64,000 nucleotides of DNA, from positions 186,001 to 250,000 of the forward strand of contig NZ_FOQD01000002.1 in assembly GCF_900113665.1 (NCBI RefSeq), in the 5' to 3' direction. The position numbers and the translations under genes were made by a program. Every line of letters starts with the position of its first letter. Within the stretch, counting starts at the first letter, position 1. Positions 8,832-16,787 of this stretch are shown here, piece after piece. Origin of the DNA: Planctomicrobium piriforme. GTDB lineage: Bacteria; Planctomycetota; Planctomycetia; Planctomycetales; Planctomycetaceae. Under the pieces are notes generated by a model that did not search any database, had not been told where the DNA came from, and worked only from the letters and a program-made list of their open reading frames with translations.

Positions 8832-11297
8832 TCACGCTTCCGGCATCGGCGGATGCGCTTCATCCCGATGACGATTCTGCTCGCGTCGGGCCCGCCAGGC
8901 AAAGTACGCAGGCACCAGCACCGGCCGCACCACCATCGTGTCGAGCAGCACGCCGAACGCCAGGGCAAAGCCGAGCTGTGTCATCCGCGCCAGCTCTCCA
9001 CCGACGATCATCGCCGAGAACGTGCCAGCCATGATGAGGCCGCAACTGGTGATGATCGCCGCCGTCTGCACCACCGCATGCCGCACGCTGCCGAGCGGCC
9101 CGTGGTGTTCCCGTTCTTCATGAATGCGGGTGACCAGGAAGATGTTGTAGTCCTGTCCCACTGCCACCAGAATCGTGAACAGGAACGTCGGCACCGTCCA
9201 GTCGAGGCCGACGAAGTTCACCGGATCCAGGGCATAAAACAGCACATACGAGACCCCCAGCGTACACAGGAAGCTGAAGATCACGGTCGCCATCAGATAC
9301 ACGCTGTCCGGCAGGCTGCGAATCAGAACCATCAGCACCAGGAACACCGCCGAGGTAACGAGAAAGTTGATCCGCACCCGGTCCACGCCTGCAATCACTT
9401 CCAGGTCGCGGATGCTGGCGGTTGAGCCAATGAGATAGAACTTGCCGATTCGCAGCGGCTCCGGCAGATCCTTGCGGATTGCCGCTTCCAGCTCATTCAG
9501 CTTCGTGATGCTTTCTCGGGCAAACGGGTCACCGTTGAGAATGATATCCAGCCGCGTCGCATGCGAGCCGGAATCATTCTTCTCTCCCACGTAGTAGTCG
9601 CGGGTACTGGTGCGCTGAGCGTTCCTTCGCAGAATCCGGCTCAACGCCGTTCCCCCGGCGGGTGCTTCATCCAGCTTGTGATAGAACCCCAGCGGCGCCA
9701 CGACACTGCGAACATCCGAGATATTGAGTACTTTGGCCTGTTCCTTCAGCTTGTCGGAAAGTTCCTGCACCAGTGCTTGTCCTGCACTGCTGCTGAAGTC
9801 GATCTCCGGCTGTTCGATCACAAGCGTTACCGGACCAGTTAATCCGGCCGAGAAGTGCTGCGATATATCTGCCGTTCCCTGCACGCTCGGGGCGCTACTC
9901 CGCAGTGACGCAATCAGTCCATAGCTGACATGGTCGTAGCACCACCAGCCGACGATCGCCCAGGGAAACATAATCAGCACGGTAATCAGCCACGAACGGA
10001 CTGGGTACCGGGTAATGAATGATGCCAGACGTTCCCAGAACACATGCGATTCTTCGTGAAACGTCGCCCGGCGCACGATGCGGCTGAACAGCCCCACTTC
10101 CTGCGTCCGGAACTCGACGCCATGCTCGGGCATCTCAGGCCAGAACGTATATCGCCCCATCAATCGCAGGATCGACGGCGTCAGCGTCATCGCGGCACAC
10201 AGAATCACAAACAGGCTGAACGAGATGCTGATGCCGGCCTGATGAAACTTGCCGAACGTGGCAAAGGTCATCATCCCGATCCCGAAGATCACCGTGCCGG
10301 CCGCCGCCAGAACCGCTGGCCCCACCCCGCGAATCGTGCGGGTGAGCGCCTCAGACACCGAGTTGTGCCGTTGAATCTCTTCGTGAAAGCGCGACGTGAG
10401 GAACATCGAAAAGTCCACGCCGGCGCCGTACGCAACGACGACCGTGTAGACCTCGATCCCTTCAAACATACCGATCCATTCCTGCTTGGCCGCGTAGGCC
10501 AACAGCCGCATCGCCACTTTGATGGCAATCACCAGCGTGATCAGCGGCACCAGAACGGGCAGCGGCGCCCGATAGACAATCAGCAGCAGCACCACGATCA
10601 GCACCAGCGTCCAGCGTTCGATCGAATGTGCGCTTCGCTCTTGTGCAACGCAGATATCGCGTCCTGCCACGGCGGCGCCGCTGAATGAAATCTTGAGGTC
10701 GGCGGGAATCTTCCCTTCCTTCTTCAGACCCGCCACCACATCCTCAACCGCACCCACAGGCTTCGGAATGGCATAGTCCATTAAGTCGAGCGAGGTGTCC
10801 ACAATCACCAGCGCCGATTGCTTGTCATCGCTCATCAGCAGTTTGCCGATCTCGCGACTTCCCGGCGTCCGCACCCGAATGATTTCCGGATAGGTTTCGT
10901 GCGGGTGATCGTCCGCCTTAGCTTTCTCCTCGGCCTGTTCTGCAGAGTTCTCTGCAACTTCCTTATCCTGCTTGTCAACCGGCATCAGGCTTTGCAGGCG
11001 GGGCTTCAGATCATCTTCGATAAAAGAGTTGTCGGCATCATCGAACGGCTTGCCGTCGGTCCGCGAAATGACCACCACGACGCTGCTGCCCAGCACGTCA
11101 TTTGGAAACGACCGCAGCAACAGGCTCTCACCCAGTCTCGTCGGTGAATCGCTTGGCAGAAAATTGAACTCGCCCGCCTTTGTGACTTCGTTTACTTCCG
11201 GGGCGACATATTGCAGTGTGACGAGCAGCGCAATCCAGGCCAGGAGAATGGCCCACCAGGCCCGCGAAACGAAATGTCCAAGCCATTCAAAAAACAT
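8832..11297 (-). CDS. MMPL/RND-superfamily membrane transporter
   Basis: This 821-residue protein of the inner membrane has the duplicated RND architecture of the MMPL type: one N-terminal helix (MFFEWLGHFVSRAWWAILLA) and a periplasmic loop region. A five-helix bundle follows, with VAYGAGVDFSMFLTSRFHEE, then a second periplasmic region. The last bundle carries TILVAVGQDYNIFLVTRIHEE. These two G-x-D-Y/F-x-x-F motifs are the proton-relay region of the family. Substrates may be lipids or drugs and cannot be read from sequence. I chose the ATG at 11297 just before the first helix; the frame continues to 11615 only through the repeat at 11535. Confidence 0.85.
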   Translation of the reverse strand: MFFEWLGHFVSRAWWAILLAWIALLVTLQYVAPEVNEVTKAGEFNFLPSDSPTRLGESLLLRSFPNDVLGSSVVVVISRTDGKPFDDADNSFIEDDLKPRLQSLMPVDKQDKEVAENSAEQAEEKAKADDHPHETYPEIIRVRTPGSREIGKLLMSDDKQSALVIVDTSLDLMDYAIPKPVGAVEDVVAGLKKEGKIPADLKISFSGAAVAGRDICVAQERSAHSIERWTLVLIVVLLLIVYRAPLPVLVPLITLVIAIKVAMRLLAYAAKQEWIGMFEGIEVYTVVVAYGAGVDFSMFLTSRFHEEIQRHNSVSEALTRTIRGVGPAVLAAAGTVIFGIGMMTFATFGKFHQAGISISFSLFVILCAAMTLTPSILRLMGRYTFWPEMPEHGVEFRTQEVGLFSRIVRRATFHEESHVFWERLASFITRYPVRSWLITVLIMFPWAIVGWWCYDHVSYGLIASLRSSAPSVQGTADISQHFSAGLTGPVTLVIEQPEIDFSSSAGQALVQELSDKLKEQAKVLNISDVRSVVAPLGFYHKLDEAPAGGTALSRILRRNAQRTSTRDYYVGEKNDSGSHATRLDIILNGDPFARESITKLNELEAAIRKDLPEPLRIGKFYLIGSTASIRDLEVIAGVDRVRINFLVTSAVFLVLMVLIRSLPDSVYLMATVIFSFLCTLGVSYVLFYALDPVNFVGLDWTVPTFLFTILVAVGQDYNIFLVTRIHEEREHHGPLGSVRHAVVQTAAIITSCGLIMAGTFSAMIVGGELARMTQLGFALAFGVLLDTMVVRPVLVPAYFAWRARREQNRHRDEAHPPMPEA

Positions 11298-11624
11298 GAC
11301 AGGTCGATCTTCCTGACCCTGAAACAGCACCGTGGGCCGCGACGCAACCTCAACCGGGGCCTGACTCCTTAACCCAAAGAGCCCAAGTGGTAGTGTCCCG
11401 ACCGGTTGCAATGCAAGGATCGGCTCCGCGACCGTTCCGTCGAGGGTGGCAGATTCCTGCGAATGTGCCAGACCTTCAGCCGCGAGTTCCCCAAAATTGG
11501 GAGCCGCCACAGACTCGGAAATTGCTCCCAAACTCCCTTCGCCCCTGTTCTCAGGGGAGAGGGGCTGGGGGTGAGGGTCCGAATTGCACTTCGACAACCA
11601 TTTGAATGGGCACACTCCCCCGTA
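11298..11624. other. Intergenic region between the dus-family gene and the MMPL transporter
   Basis: This stretch holds the repeat copy at 11535-11577 and no gene I can support. The minus-strand frame is open across it, but the translation includes the repeat peptide SPENRGEGS and has no recognisable domain. It should contain the promoter of the MMPL gene unless that gene is read through from the dus-family gene. Confidence 0.5.
11535..11577 (+). repeat. GC-rich palindromic intergenic repeat, copy 4
   Basis: CCCTTCGCCCCTGTTCTCAG is followed by GGGGAGAGGGGCTGGGGG and TGAGGG. It is a slightly diverged copy of the element at 766, upstream of the MMPL gene. Confidence 0.8.
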
Positions 11625-12710
11625 TCAGACGCCGCATTCTTCCGTCTGCGTCTCGTCCACCTCAGGCCAGCAGCCGGGGCGGTCCTCTGCGTAAAACCTC
11701 TGGAGCAAATGCTTCCAGTCGTTTTCGTTCCGCACGCCCCCCATTGCCGCCCGCACGTCCACCCCCTCGGGGTGCAGCCGGGCATACTTGAAGCCGAATT
11801 TGCGAATCACCCCCAGCGACCGGCCTGCTCCGTACGTCTCGTCGATCAGAGCCCGGTGTTCTTGCAGTACGGAGCGTTGTTCGAACGTCGAGGGAGGATT
11901 CCCGACCGGCTCGCCCCGCCACAATCGAGTCGCCTGTTCAAAAATCCAGGGATTCCCGATCGCACCCCTGGCGATCGTCACACCGTCCACTCCGGTTTGC
12001 TGAAGCATCGCCACGCAGGCTTCCGGAGAAAACAGGTCTCCGCTGCCAAGAATCGTCCTCGAGCCGACGTGCTGTTTCACCTCTTTCAAGAACGACCATC
12101 GGCTGGGACCGCGGTATTTCTGCTCGACCGTCCGGCCATGCACCGTGATGCCGCTCACTCCCGCCGCGAAGGCGCCGTCGAGGATTTCGAAGAACCGGTC
12201 GCGGCTCTCGGGCGTGTCATCGATTCCCCGTCGCATCTTGACCGTCACCGGAATTCGATCCGGCACGGCAGCGCGAACTCGTGACACAATCTCGATCGCG
12301 ACTTCCGGCTGGCTGAGATGATAGCCCCCTCGGCAGCCTCCCATGGCCGTCCGTACCGGACACCCGAAATTGACATCGATGACGTCAAAGCCCGCCTGCA
12401 CTAGCCGCTGCGCCGCCGGCCCAAACGTCGCCGGGTCCGCACCCATCAACTGTGCACCAACCGGATGATCTCCTTCCTCAACTCGCAGGTAGTGCCCCGT
12501 CTTGCCGGTCCCACGCACTTCGTTGACAAACCGATCGAGCATCACTTCAGCGATGGTGTAGCTCGCCCCAAACCTCCGCGCGAGTGCCCGCATCGCCCAG
12601 TCGCTATACCCGCTGAGCGCTGCCTGCACAAACGGAGACCCCAGCTCGATCCCGCCGATCTTGAACCCGTCAAAAGCGGGCTTCAGTTCACTCGTTACAG
12701 AAAAGCTCAT
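11625..12710 (-). CDS. tRNA-dihydrouridine synthase family protein
   Basis: Dus enzymes reduce uridines in tRNA using FMN and NADPH. The 361-residue product has the TIM-barrel markers: FVQAALSGYSDWAMR near the N-terminus, the FMN-binding VGAQLMGADP, and the catalytic cysteine in IDVNFGCPVR. ITVHGRTVEQKYRGPSRW and GVTIARGAIGNPWIF follow. I chose the ATG at 12710 (MSFSVTSELKP); an in-frame ATG at 12749 would add 13 residues. A decayed copy of this 5' region lies at about 36867-37050. The next gene on the minus strand is the MMPL transporter after about 330 bases. Confidence 0.9.
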   Translation of the reverse strand: MSFSVTSELKPAFDGFKIGGIELGSPFVQAALSGYSDWAMRALARRFGASYTIAEVMLDRFVNEVRGTGKTGHYLRVEEGDHPVGAQLMGADPATFGPAAQRLVQAGFDVIDVNFGCPVRTAMGGCRGGYHLSQPEVAIEIVSRVRAAVPDRIPVTVKMRRGIDDTPESRDRFFEILDGAFAAGVSGITVHGRTVEQKYRGPSRWSFLKEVKQHVGSRTILGSGDLFSPEACVAMLQQTGVDGVTIARGAIGNPWIFEQATRLWRGEPVGNPPSTFEQRSVLQEHRALIDETYGAGRSLGVIRKFGFKYARLHPEGVDVRAAMGGVRNENDWKHLLQRFYAEDRPGCWPEVDETQTEECGV

Positions 12711-13063
12711 TGCCGCCGCAGGACTCGAACCGGTTGAAGAGAAAGACACGTCGAGAGTCTATTGGCGTGGGGACAGTCGGCGAAAGCGATTTGCAATAGT
12801 TCTCAGACATCCAGAGGATTCGGAGCGGGGGGCCTGACACCGGCCATTTCGCCCTGATGGCACTGAAGTTGCTTTCTGTTTGCATTTTGCCCGGCATCGC
12901 TGCCCGAGCGTTGACAGGCACTCATAAGCGAATTCTAATCGTCACACCTGACGGTGCCGTCATAAGGACAGTGCCAATCGTCGATTTGATCCGCAACGCC
13001 CGAGTCGGGCAGGCGGAGGATTCCACCGTCGCGTCATCAACCGTTGAGCCTGGGAGAAGTTGG
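12711..13063. other. Intergenic region between divergent dus-family and cytochrome genes
   Basis: This region should contain promoters for both neighbours, but I see no convincing -35/-10 pair. The segment 12711-12790 is the parent of the degraded copy near 36970. The tRNA-like string GGACTCGAACC at 12721 has no matching cloverleaf. Confidence 0.45.
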
Positions 13064-13423
13064 ATGAAGAAGTTTGGTTCTCTGCTGGTGCTTTGCGCAC
13101 TGGCCACGCTGATGTGCGTCTCCGCCCCTCGCCAGGCGGCCGCCCGTCCGCAGTATCTCAAGGAATTCACTGAGAAGTACCCTAAGGTCGCCGCTCAGGC
13201 CATGGAATTGAAGTGCGGCGTCTGCCACGGCGAAGGTGGCAAGAACAAGAAGACCGTCAGCGACTACGGCAAGGCTCTCGGCACCGCCCTCGGCGCCAAG
13301 AACGTCAAGGACGTCGCCAAGATCGGCGAAGGTCTCGACGAAGCTGCCAAGAAAGATGCTGGCGACGGCAAAACTTTTGGCGATCTGCTGGCCGATGGCA
13401 AACTGCCCGCGGCTGCCGAATAG
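13064..13423 (+). CDS. Small exported c-type cytochrome-like protein
   Basis: This 119-residue protein begins with a Sec signal peptide (MKKFGSLLVLCALATLMCVS, cleavage near AAA-RP). It has one CxxCH heme-binding motif, CGVCH, at about residues 48-52 and an Ala/Lys-rich C-terminus. It is probably a periplasmic monoheme cytochrome. I see no clear distal methionine: the only methionine near the motif precedes the heme site (AMELKCGVCH). The start at 13064 follows GGGAGAAG at a good distance; a longer frame from 12857 contains no family sequence. A hairpin and a strong terminator follow the stop. Confidence 0.8.
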   Translation: MKKFGSLLVLCALATLMCVSAPRQAAARPQYLKEFTEKYPKVAAQAMELKCGVCHGEGGKNKKTVSDYGKALGTALGAKNVKDVAKIGEGLDEAAKKDAGDGKTFGDLLADGKLPAAAE

Positions 13424-13471
13424 TGAACAAACGACATCACTTTGATGTCGTGTTGTCCTGAAAATGATTCG

Positions 13472-13509
13472 CGCGGGGCGGAATCTCAATTCCGCCTCGC
13501 GTTTTATTT
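13472..13509 (+). terminator. Rho-independent terminator after the cytochrome gene
   Basis: A 13-base stem, CGCGGGGCGGAAT with ATTCCGCCTCGCG (one G-T pair) and a short CTCA loop, is followed by TTTTATTTT. A smaller hairpin, ACGACATCA/TGATGTCGT, lies just upstream at 13431-13451. Confidence 0.85.
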
Positions 13510-13707
13510 TGCGCAGCTTGAGTCGTCTGGCAGGGATCGTTTAACCTGATGATCCCCAGTCTTTCAGTATTGCGGCGGCCAAAGCCTGTCCGTCGTACCC
13601 TGCTGAAGGCGTTCCTTCGAGCCAGACAGACCGTTGTGCCGCGGTCCCCCGGCCCGTTCTGAAGTCGGCCGGACAGCCGCTTCAGCACCGATCGCAAAAG
13701 GAAGCTG

Positions 13708-14727
13708 ATGTCCACTTCGCGTACGAAGCAGGAACTTCGCAAAGACCCCATCGTCGGCCGCTGGGTCATCATCGCTCCCGAACGGCTCAGCCGTCCGCAG
13801 ACGCTGCTGAACGACGACGCCATCTCTTGCGATTCGTTCGACCCGTTCCTCGCCGGCAATGAAGACGCCACCACGCCCGAAATTCTGGCCTACCGCGACG
13901 GCGGCGTCGCCAACGGCCCCGGCTGGCGCGTACGGGTCATCCCCAACAAGTTTCCCGCCGTCCGCATCGAAGGGGCGCTCGACAAGCGCGGGGACGGCAT
14001 TTACGACAAAATGAACGCCATCGGCGCGCATGAAGTCATCGTCGAATGCCCGCATCGCGAAACGAACATGTCGCGACTGTCGGTCGAGAACATCCGCGAA
14101 GTACTCTGGGTGTACCGCGACCGTCTGGTCGACCTGAAGCGCGATCACCGCCTCGTGCATGGGCTGATCTTCAAGAACAAAGGCACTCGAGCCGGGGCCT
14201 CGCTCGATCACAGCCATTCCCAGTTGATCGTCACGCCGATCATTCCGATTGCGATTCAGGAAGAACTCGACGGAGCCCGCGAGTTCTACGACTACCGCGG
14301 CCGCTGCATCTTCGAAGACATGATTCAGCAGGAACTCGCGACCGAGCAGCGGATCGTGCTGGAAACCGAGCACTTCGTCGTCTTCTGCCCGTACGCCAGC
14401 CGTTTTCCGTTCGAAACCTGGATTCTCCCCCGGCATCACTCCAGCCATTACGAAAACATCACCAAGCCGATGATCGAAGATCTCGGCACTGTAATGAAGA
14501 CGGTGCTGTCGAAGCTGGAAATCGGCCTCGACGACCCTCCATACAACTTCGTGCTGCACTCGGCCCCCTTCGCCAGCCAGGATCTGCCGCACTATCTGTG
14601 GCATATCGAGATCTTCCCGCGGCTCAGCCGCGTGGCCGGCTTTGAATGGGGGAGCGGGTTCTACATCAATCCGGTCGCCCCTGAAGAAGCGGCGAAGTTT
14701 CTGCGGGAAACTGAGATCGAAGATTGA
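13708..14727 (+). CDS. galT: Galactose-1-phosphate uridylyltransferase family (HIT superfamily)
   Basis: This 339-residue protein matches GalT/ADP-glucose phosphorylase enzymes, which transfer nucleotidyl groups between sugar phosphates. It shows KDPIVGRWVIIAPER at the N-terminus, PNKFPAV, and the active-site HxHxQ as His168-Ser-His170-Ser-Gln172. A second HIT half follows with FCPYASRFPFETWILPR and LHSAPF. The usual zinc-binding CxxC before GNE is replaced by DPFL in FDPFLAGNE. GGAAGCTG precedes the ATG. GalT versus ADP-glucose phosphorylase activity cannot be separated here. Confidence 0.82.
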   Translation: MSTSRTKQELRKDPIVGRWVIIAPERLSRPQTLLNDDAISCDSFDPFLAGNEDATTPEILAYRDGGVANGPGWRVRVIPNKFPAVRIEGALDKRGDGIYDKMNAIGAHEVIVECPHRETNMSRLSVENIREVLWVYRDRLVDLKRDHRLVHGLIFKNKGTRAGASLDHSHSQLIVTPIIPIAIQEELDGAREFYDYRGRCIFEDMIQQELATEQRIVLETEHFVVFCPYASRFPFETWILPRHHSSHYENITKPMIEDLGTVMKTVLSKLEIGLDDPPYNFVLHSAPFASQDLPHYLWHIEIFPRLSRVAGFEWGSGFYINPVAPEEAAKFLRETEIED

Positions 14728-14732
14728 GATTG

Positions 14733-14938
14733 AGAAGGGGTCAGGGACCAGGTTTCAACGTTCAGGGAGTGGTCGACGAACGCTGATTCCCCTTTGCGTG
14801 TCCATTCGAATGATAACCTTCCTACTGAATCGATTTCGCCCGTCGCTCAACGAATCCGGCAACGAAGAGTTCCCATCGGAACCCCGTGCTTCTATATGAC
14901 TCCTGAAACTCCCTGATCCCTGAATCCTGGTCTCTGGC
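14733..14938. repeat. Inverted repeat of GGGTCAGGGAYCAGG type
   Basis: The left arm GGGGTCAGGGACCAGG with TTCAGGGAG (14735-14770) is matched in reverse complement by CTCCCTGATCCCTGAATCCTGG with TCTCTGG (14906-14938). It fills the gap between galT and aroDE, and no gene is supported inside it. Confidence 0.6.
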
Positions 14939-14976
14939 CGTTTTGATCGCGGCCGGTGGCCATGCCGAGAGACCCC

Positions 14977-16545
14977 ATGATCTGCGTCACCCTGGGAAGA
15001 ACCCGCCACAAAATGATGCTGGCGGAACATATCGCGCTGGCCCAGCGCGGCGCGGAACTCGTCGAACTGCGGGTGGACTGGATCGCCCGCACGCCGCGAC
15101 TCGGCGAACTGCTGAAAAATCGTCCGACGCCCACGATTGTCACCTGCCGCCGCCCTGACGATGGGGGCCGTTTCGGCGGACAGGAAGATCAAAGACAGAC
15201 GCTGCTGCGAGAAGCGATTGCCGCCGGCGTCGAATACGTCGACCTGGAAGAAGACCTGGCGACATCGGTGCGTCGCTACGGCAAAACCAAGCGGATCGTG
15301 AGCTACCACAACTTCAACGAGACGCCCGACAATCTGGAAGAGATCCACGCCCGGCTCGCGAAGCTGGATGCCGACATCGTCAAAGTGGTGACGATGGCGA
15401 ACTCGCCGGTCGACAACGTCCGCGTGCTGCAGCTCGTCAAGAACGCAAAAATCCCGACCGTCGGCTTCTGCATGGGAGAATACGGAGTCGTCAGCCGGAT
15501 CCTGTGCGGAAAGTTTGGAGCCCCCTTCACCTATTGCACGTTCAGCAAAGAACGGGTGATGGCGCCGGGGCAGCTTCCCTTCGACGAGATGAAGAAGCTC
15601 TACCGGTTCGATGAGATCAATGCCGACACTGCCGTCTTTGGCGTCGTCGGCGATCCGATCGGCCATAGCTGGAGTCCGCTGCTGCACAACTCGGCCTTCA
15701 AACGCTCGAAAATGAATGCCGTGTATCTTCCGATTCGCGTGCCGCCGGAGAACTTCGAAGAAACGCTCAAGGCGTTCGAGGCACTCGGCGTCCGCGGCTA
15801 CAGCGTTACGATTCCACACAAACAAGCCGCGCTGGAGTTCGCCGACCACGCCGACGACGCTTCGAAAGAAATTGGCGCGGCGAACACACTGTTCAAAGAC
15901 ACAAAAGGTCAGTGGTGTGCCGCGAATACCGATCTGCCGGCGGCCATGGCCAGCATCCAGATCGGTCTAGATGCCAAGACGGACAAGTCATTGAACGGCA
16001 AGCGGGTGCTGATTCTCGGAGCAGGCGGTGCTGCCCGTGCCATCGGACTCGGGGCGTCTCGCGCAGGGGCGAGCGTGATGATCGCCAACCGCTCGAAAGA
16101 ACGGGGCACCAAACTGGCGGAGGAACTGAAATGTCAGTTCGTCACCTGGGCAAATCGCGGCGCCCATACAGCGGATGTCATTGTGAACTGCACGCCACTG
16201 GGCATGTTTCCCGAGATGAATGCCACGCCCTACGAGCAGTACTGGTTCCGGGACGGCACGGTCGCGTTCGACACCGTTTACAATCCCGAAAGCACAATGT
16301 TCCTGAAGGAAGCCCGGGAACACCGCTGCATCGGGGTGAGCGGCATCGAGATGTTCATCCGACAGGCGGCAGAGCAGTTCAAGCACTTCACCGGGCGCGA
16401 TGTGTCGCTCGATGATCTGCGCACGACGCTGCGAAGGGCGATCTCCCCTGTCCGCGTCAAGACCGAAACCGGCCACGCCGCTCCGACTGAGGCAACGTCG
16501 CAGGAGCCATCACCAAAGCCCAATCCTCCTCAAGCAGCGGAATAG
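14977..16545 (+). CDS. aroDE: Bifunctional 3-dehydroquinate dehydratase (type I) / shikimate dehydrogenase
   Basis: The protein catalyses steps 3 and 4 of the shikimate pathway. Residues 1-215 are the type I dehydratase barrel, with His111 in SYHNF and the Schiff-base lysine Lys136 in VKVVTMA. From about residue 221 the shikimate dehydrogenase part begins: GDPIGHSWSPLLHN for substrate binding, catalytic Lys282 in YSVTIPHK, and the NADP loop GAGGAARAIG. NCTPLGM and GIEMFIRQAAEQF follow. A Pro-rich tail of about 30 residues ends it. I chose the ATG at 14977 (MICVTLGRTRH) because this is where the conserved domain begins; ATG 14962 and GTG 14956 are alternatives. Confidence 0.92.
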   Translation: MICVTLGRTRHKMMLAEHIALAQRGAELVELRVDWIARTPRLGELLKNRPTPTIVTCRRPDDGGRFGGQEDQRQTLLREAIAAGVEYVDLEEDLATSVRRYGKTKRIVSYHNFNETPDNLEEIHARLAKLDADIVKVVTMANSPVDNVRVLQLVKNAKIPTVGFCMGEYGVVSRILCGKFGAPFTYCTFSKERVMAPGQLPFDEMKKLYRFDEINADTAVFGVVGDPIGHSWSPLLHNSAFKRSKMNAVYLPIRVPPENFEETLKAFEALGVRGYSVTIPHKQAALEFADHADDASKEIGAANTLFKDTKGQWCAANTDLPAAMASIQIGLDAKTDKSLNGKRVLILGAGGAARAIGLGASRAGASVMIANRSKERGTKLAEELKCQFVTWANRGAHTADVIVNCTPLGMFPEMNATPYEQYWFRDGTVAFDTVYNPESTMFLKEAREHRCIGVSGIEMFIRQAAEQFKHFTGRDVSLDDLRTTLRRAISPVRVKTETGHAAPTEATSQEPSPKPNPPQAAE

Positions 16546-16633
16546 CTGGGTTCCAGACGGCTGATCTTGTCATCTTCGGCCCGCTGTTCAACAATGCCCG
16601 GCGACCAGTCGTTCGAGGTCACTCAAGAGTTCC

Positions 16634-16743
16634 AAGTTTTCAGTCGTCAGTATTCAGTTGAAATCGTGCGGGATGGTGGTCACTCAATTCCTGTTGAATT
16701 CAGGTCTTTCAAACTGATTACTGAAAACTGACGACTGTGAACT
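16634..16743. repeat. Imperfect inverted repeat of the TTTTCAGTYRTCAGT family, copy a
   Basis: The left arm AGTTTTCAGTCGTCAG plus TATTCAGTTGAAA is matched by a right arm ACTGAAAACTGACGACTG. Similar elements lie at 26808, 31325, 35060 and 43606, with a single arm at 49870. Confidence 0.75.
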
Positions 16744-16787
16744 ACGGCCATCGGCCGTGCAGCTGTCGGACAGGGTAATAACGCAGC

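Noticed and set aside
12708..12740. tRNA-like 3' end (GGTTCGAGTCC followed by GCGGCGGCA on the minus strand)
   Set aside because: No matching 5' acceptor arm, D-arm or anticodon arm lies within the required distance, and the stretch can be the 5' end of the dus-family reading frame.
13564..14604. A 346-residue minus-strand frame opposite galT
   Set aside because: It is a shadow of the GalT-family gene; the peptide has no known motif.
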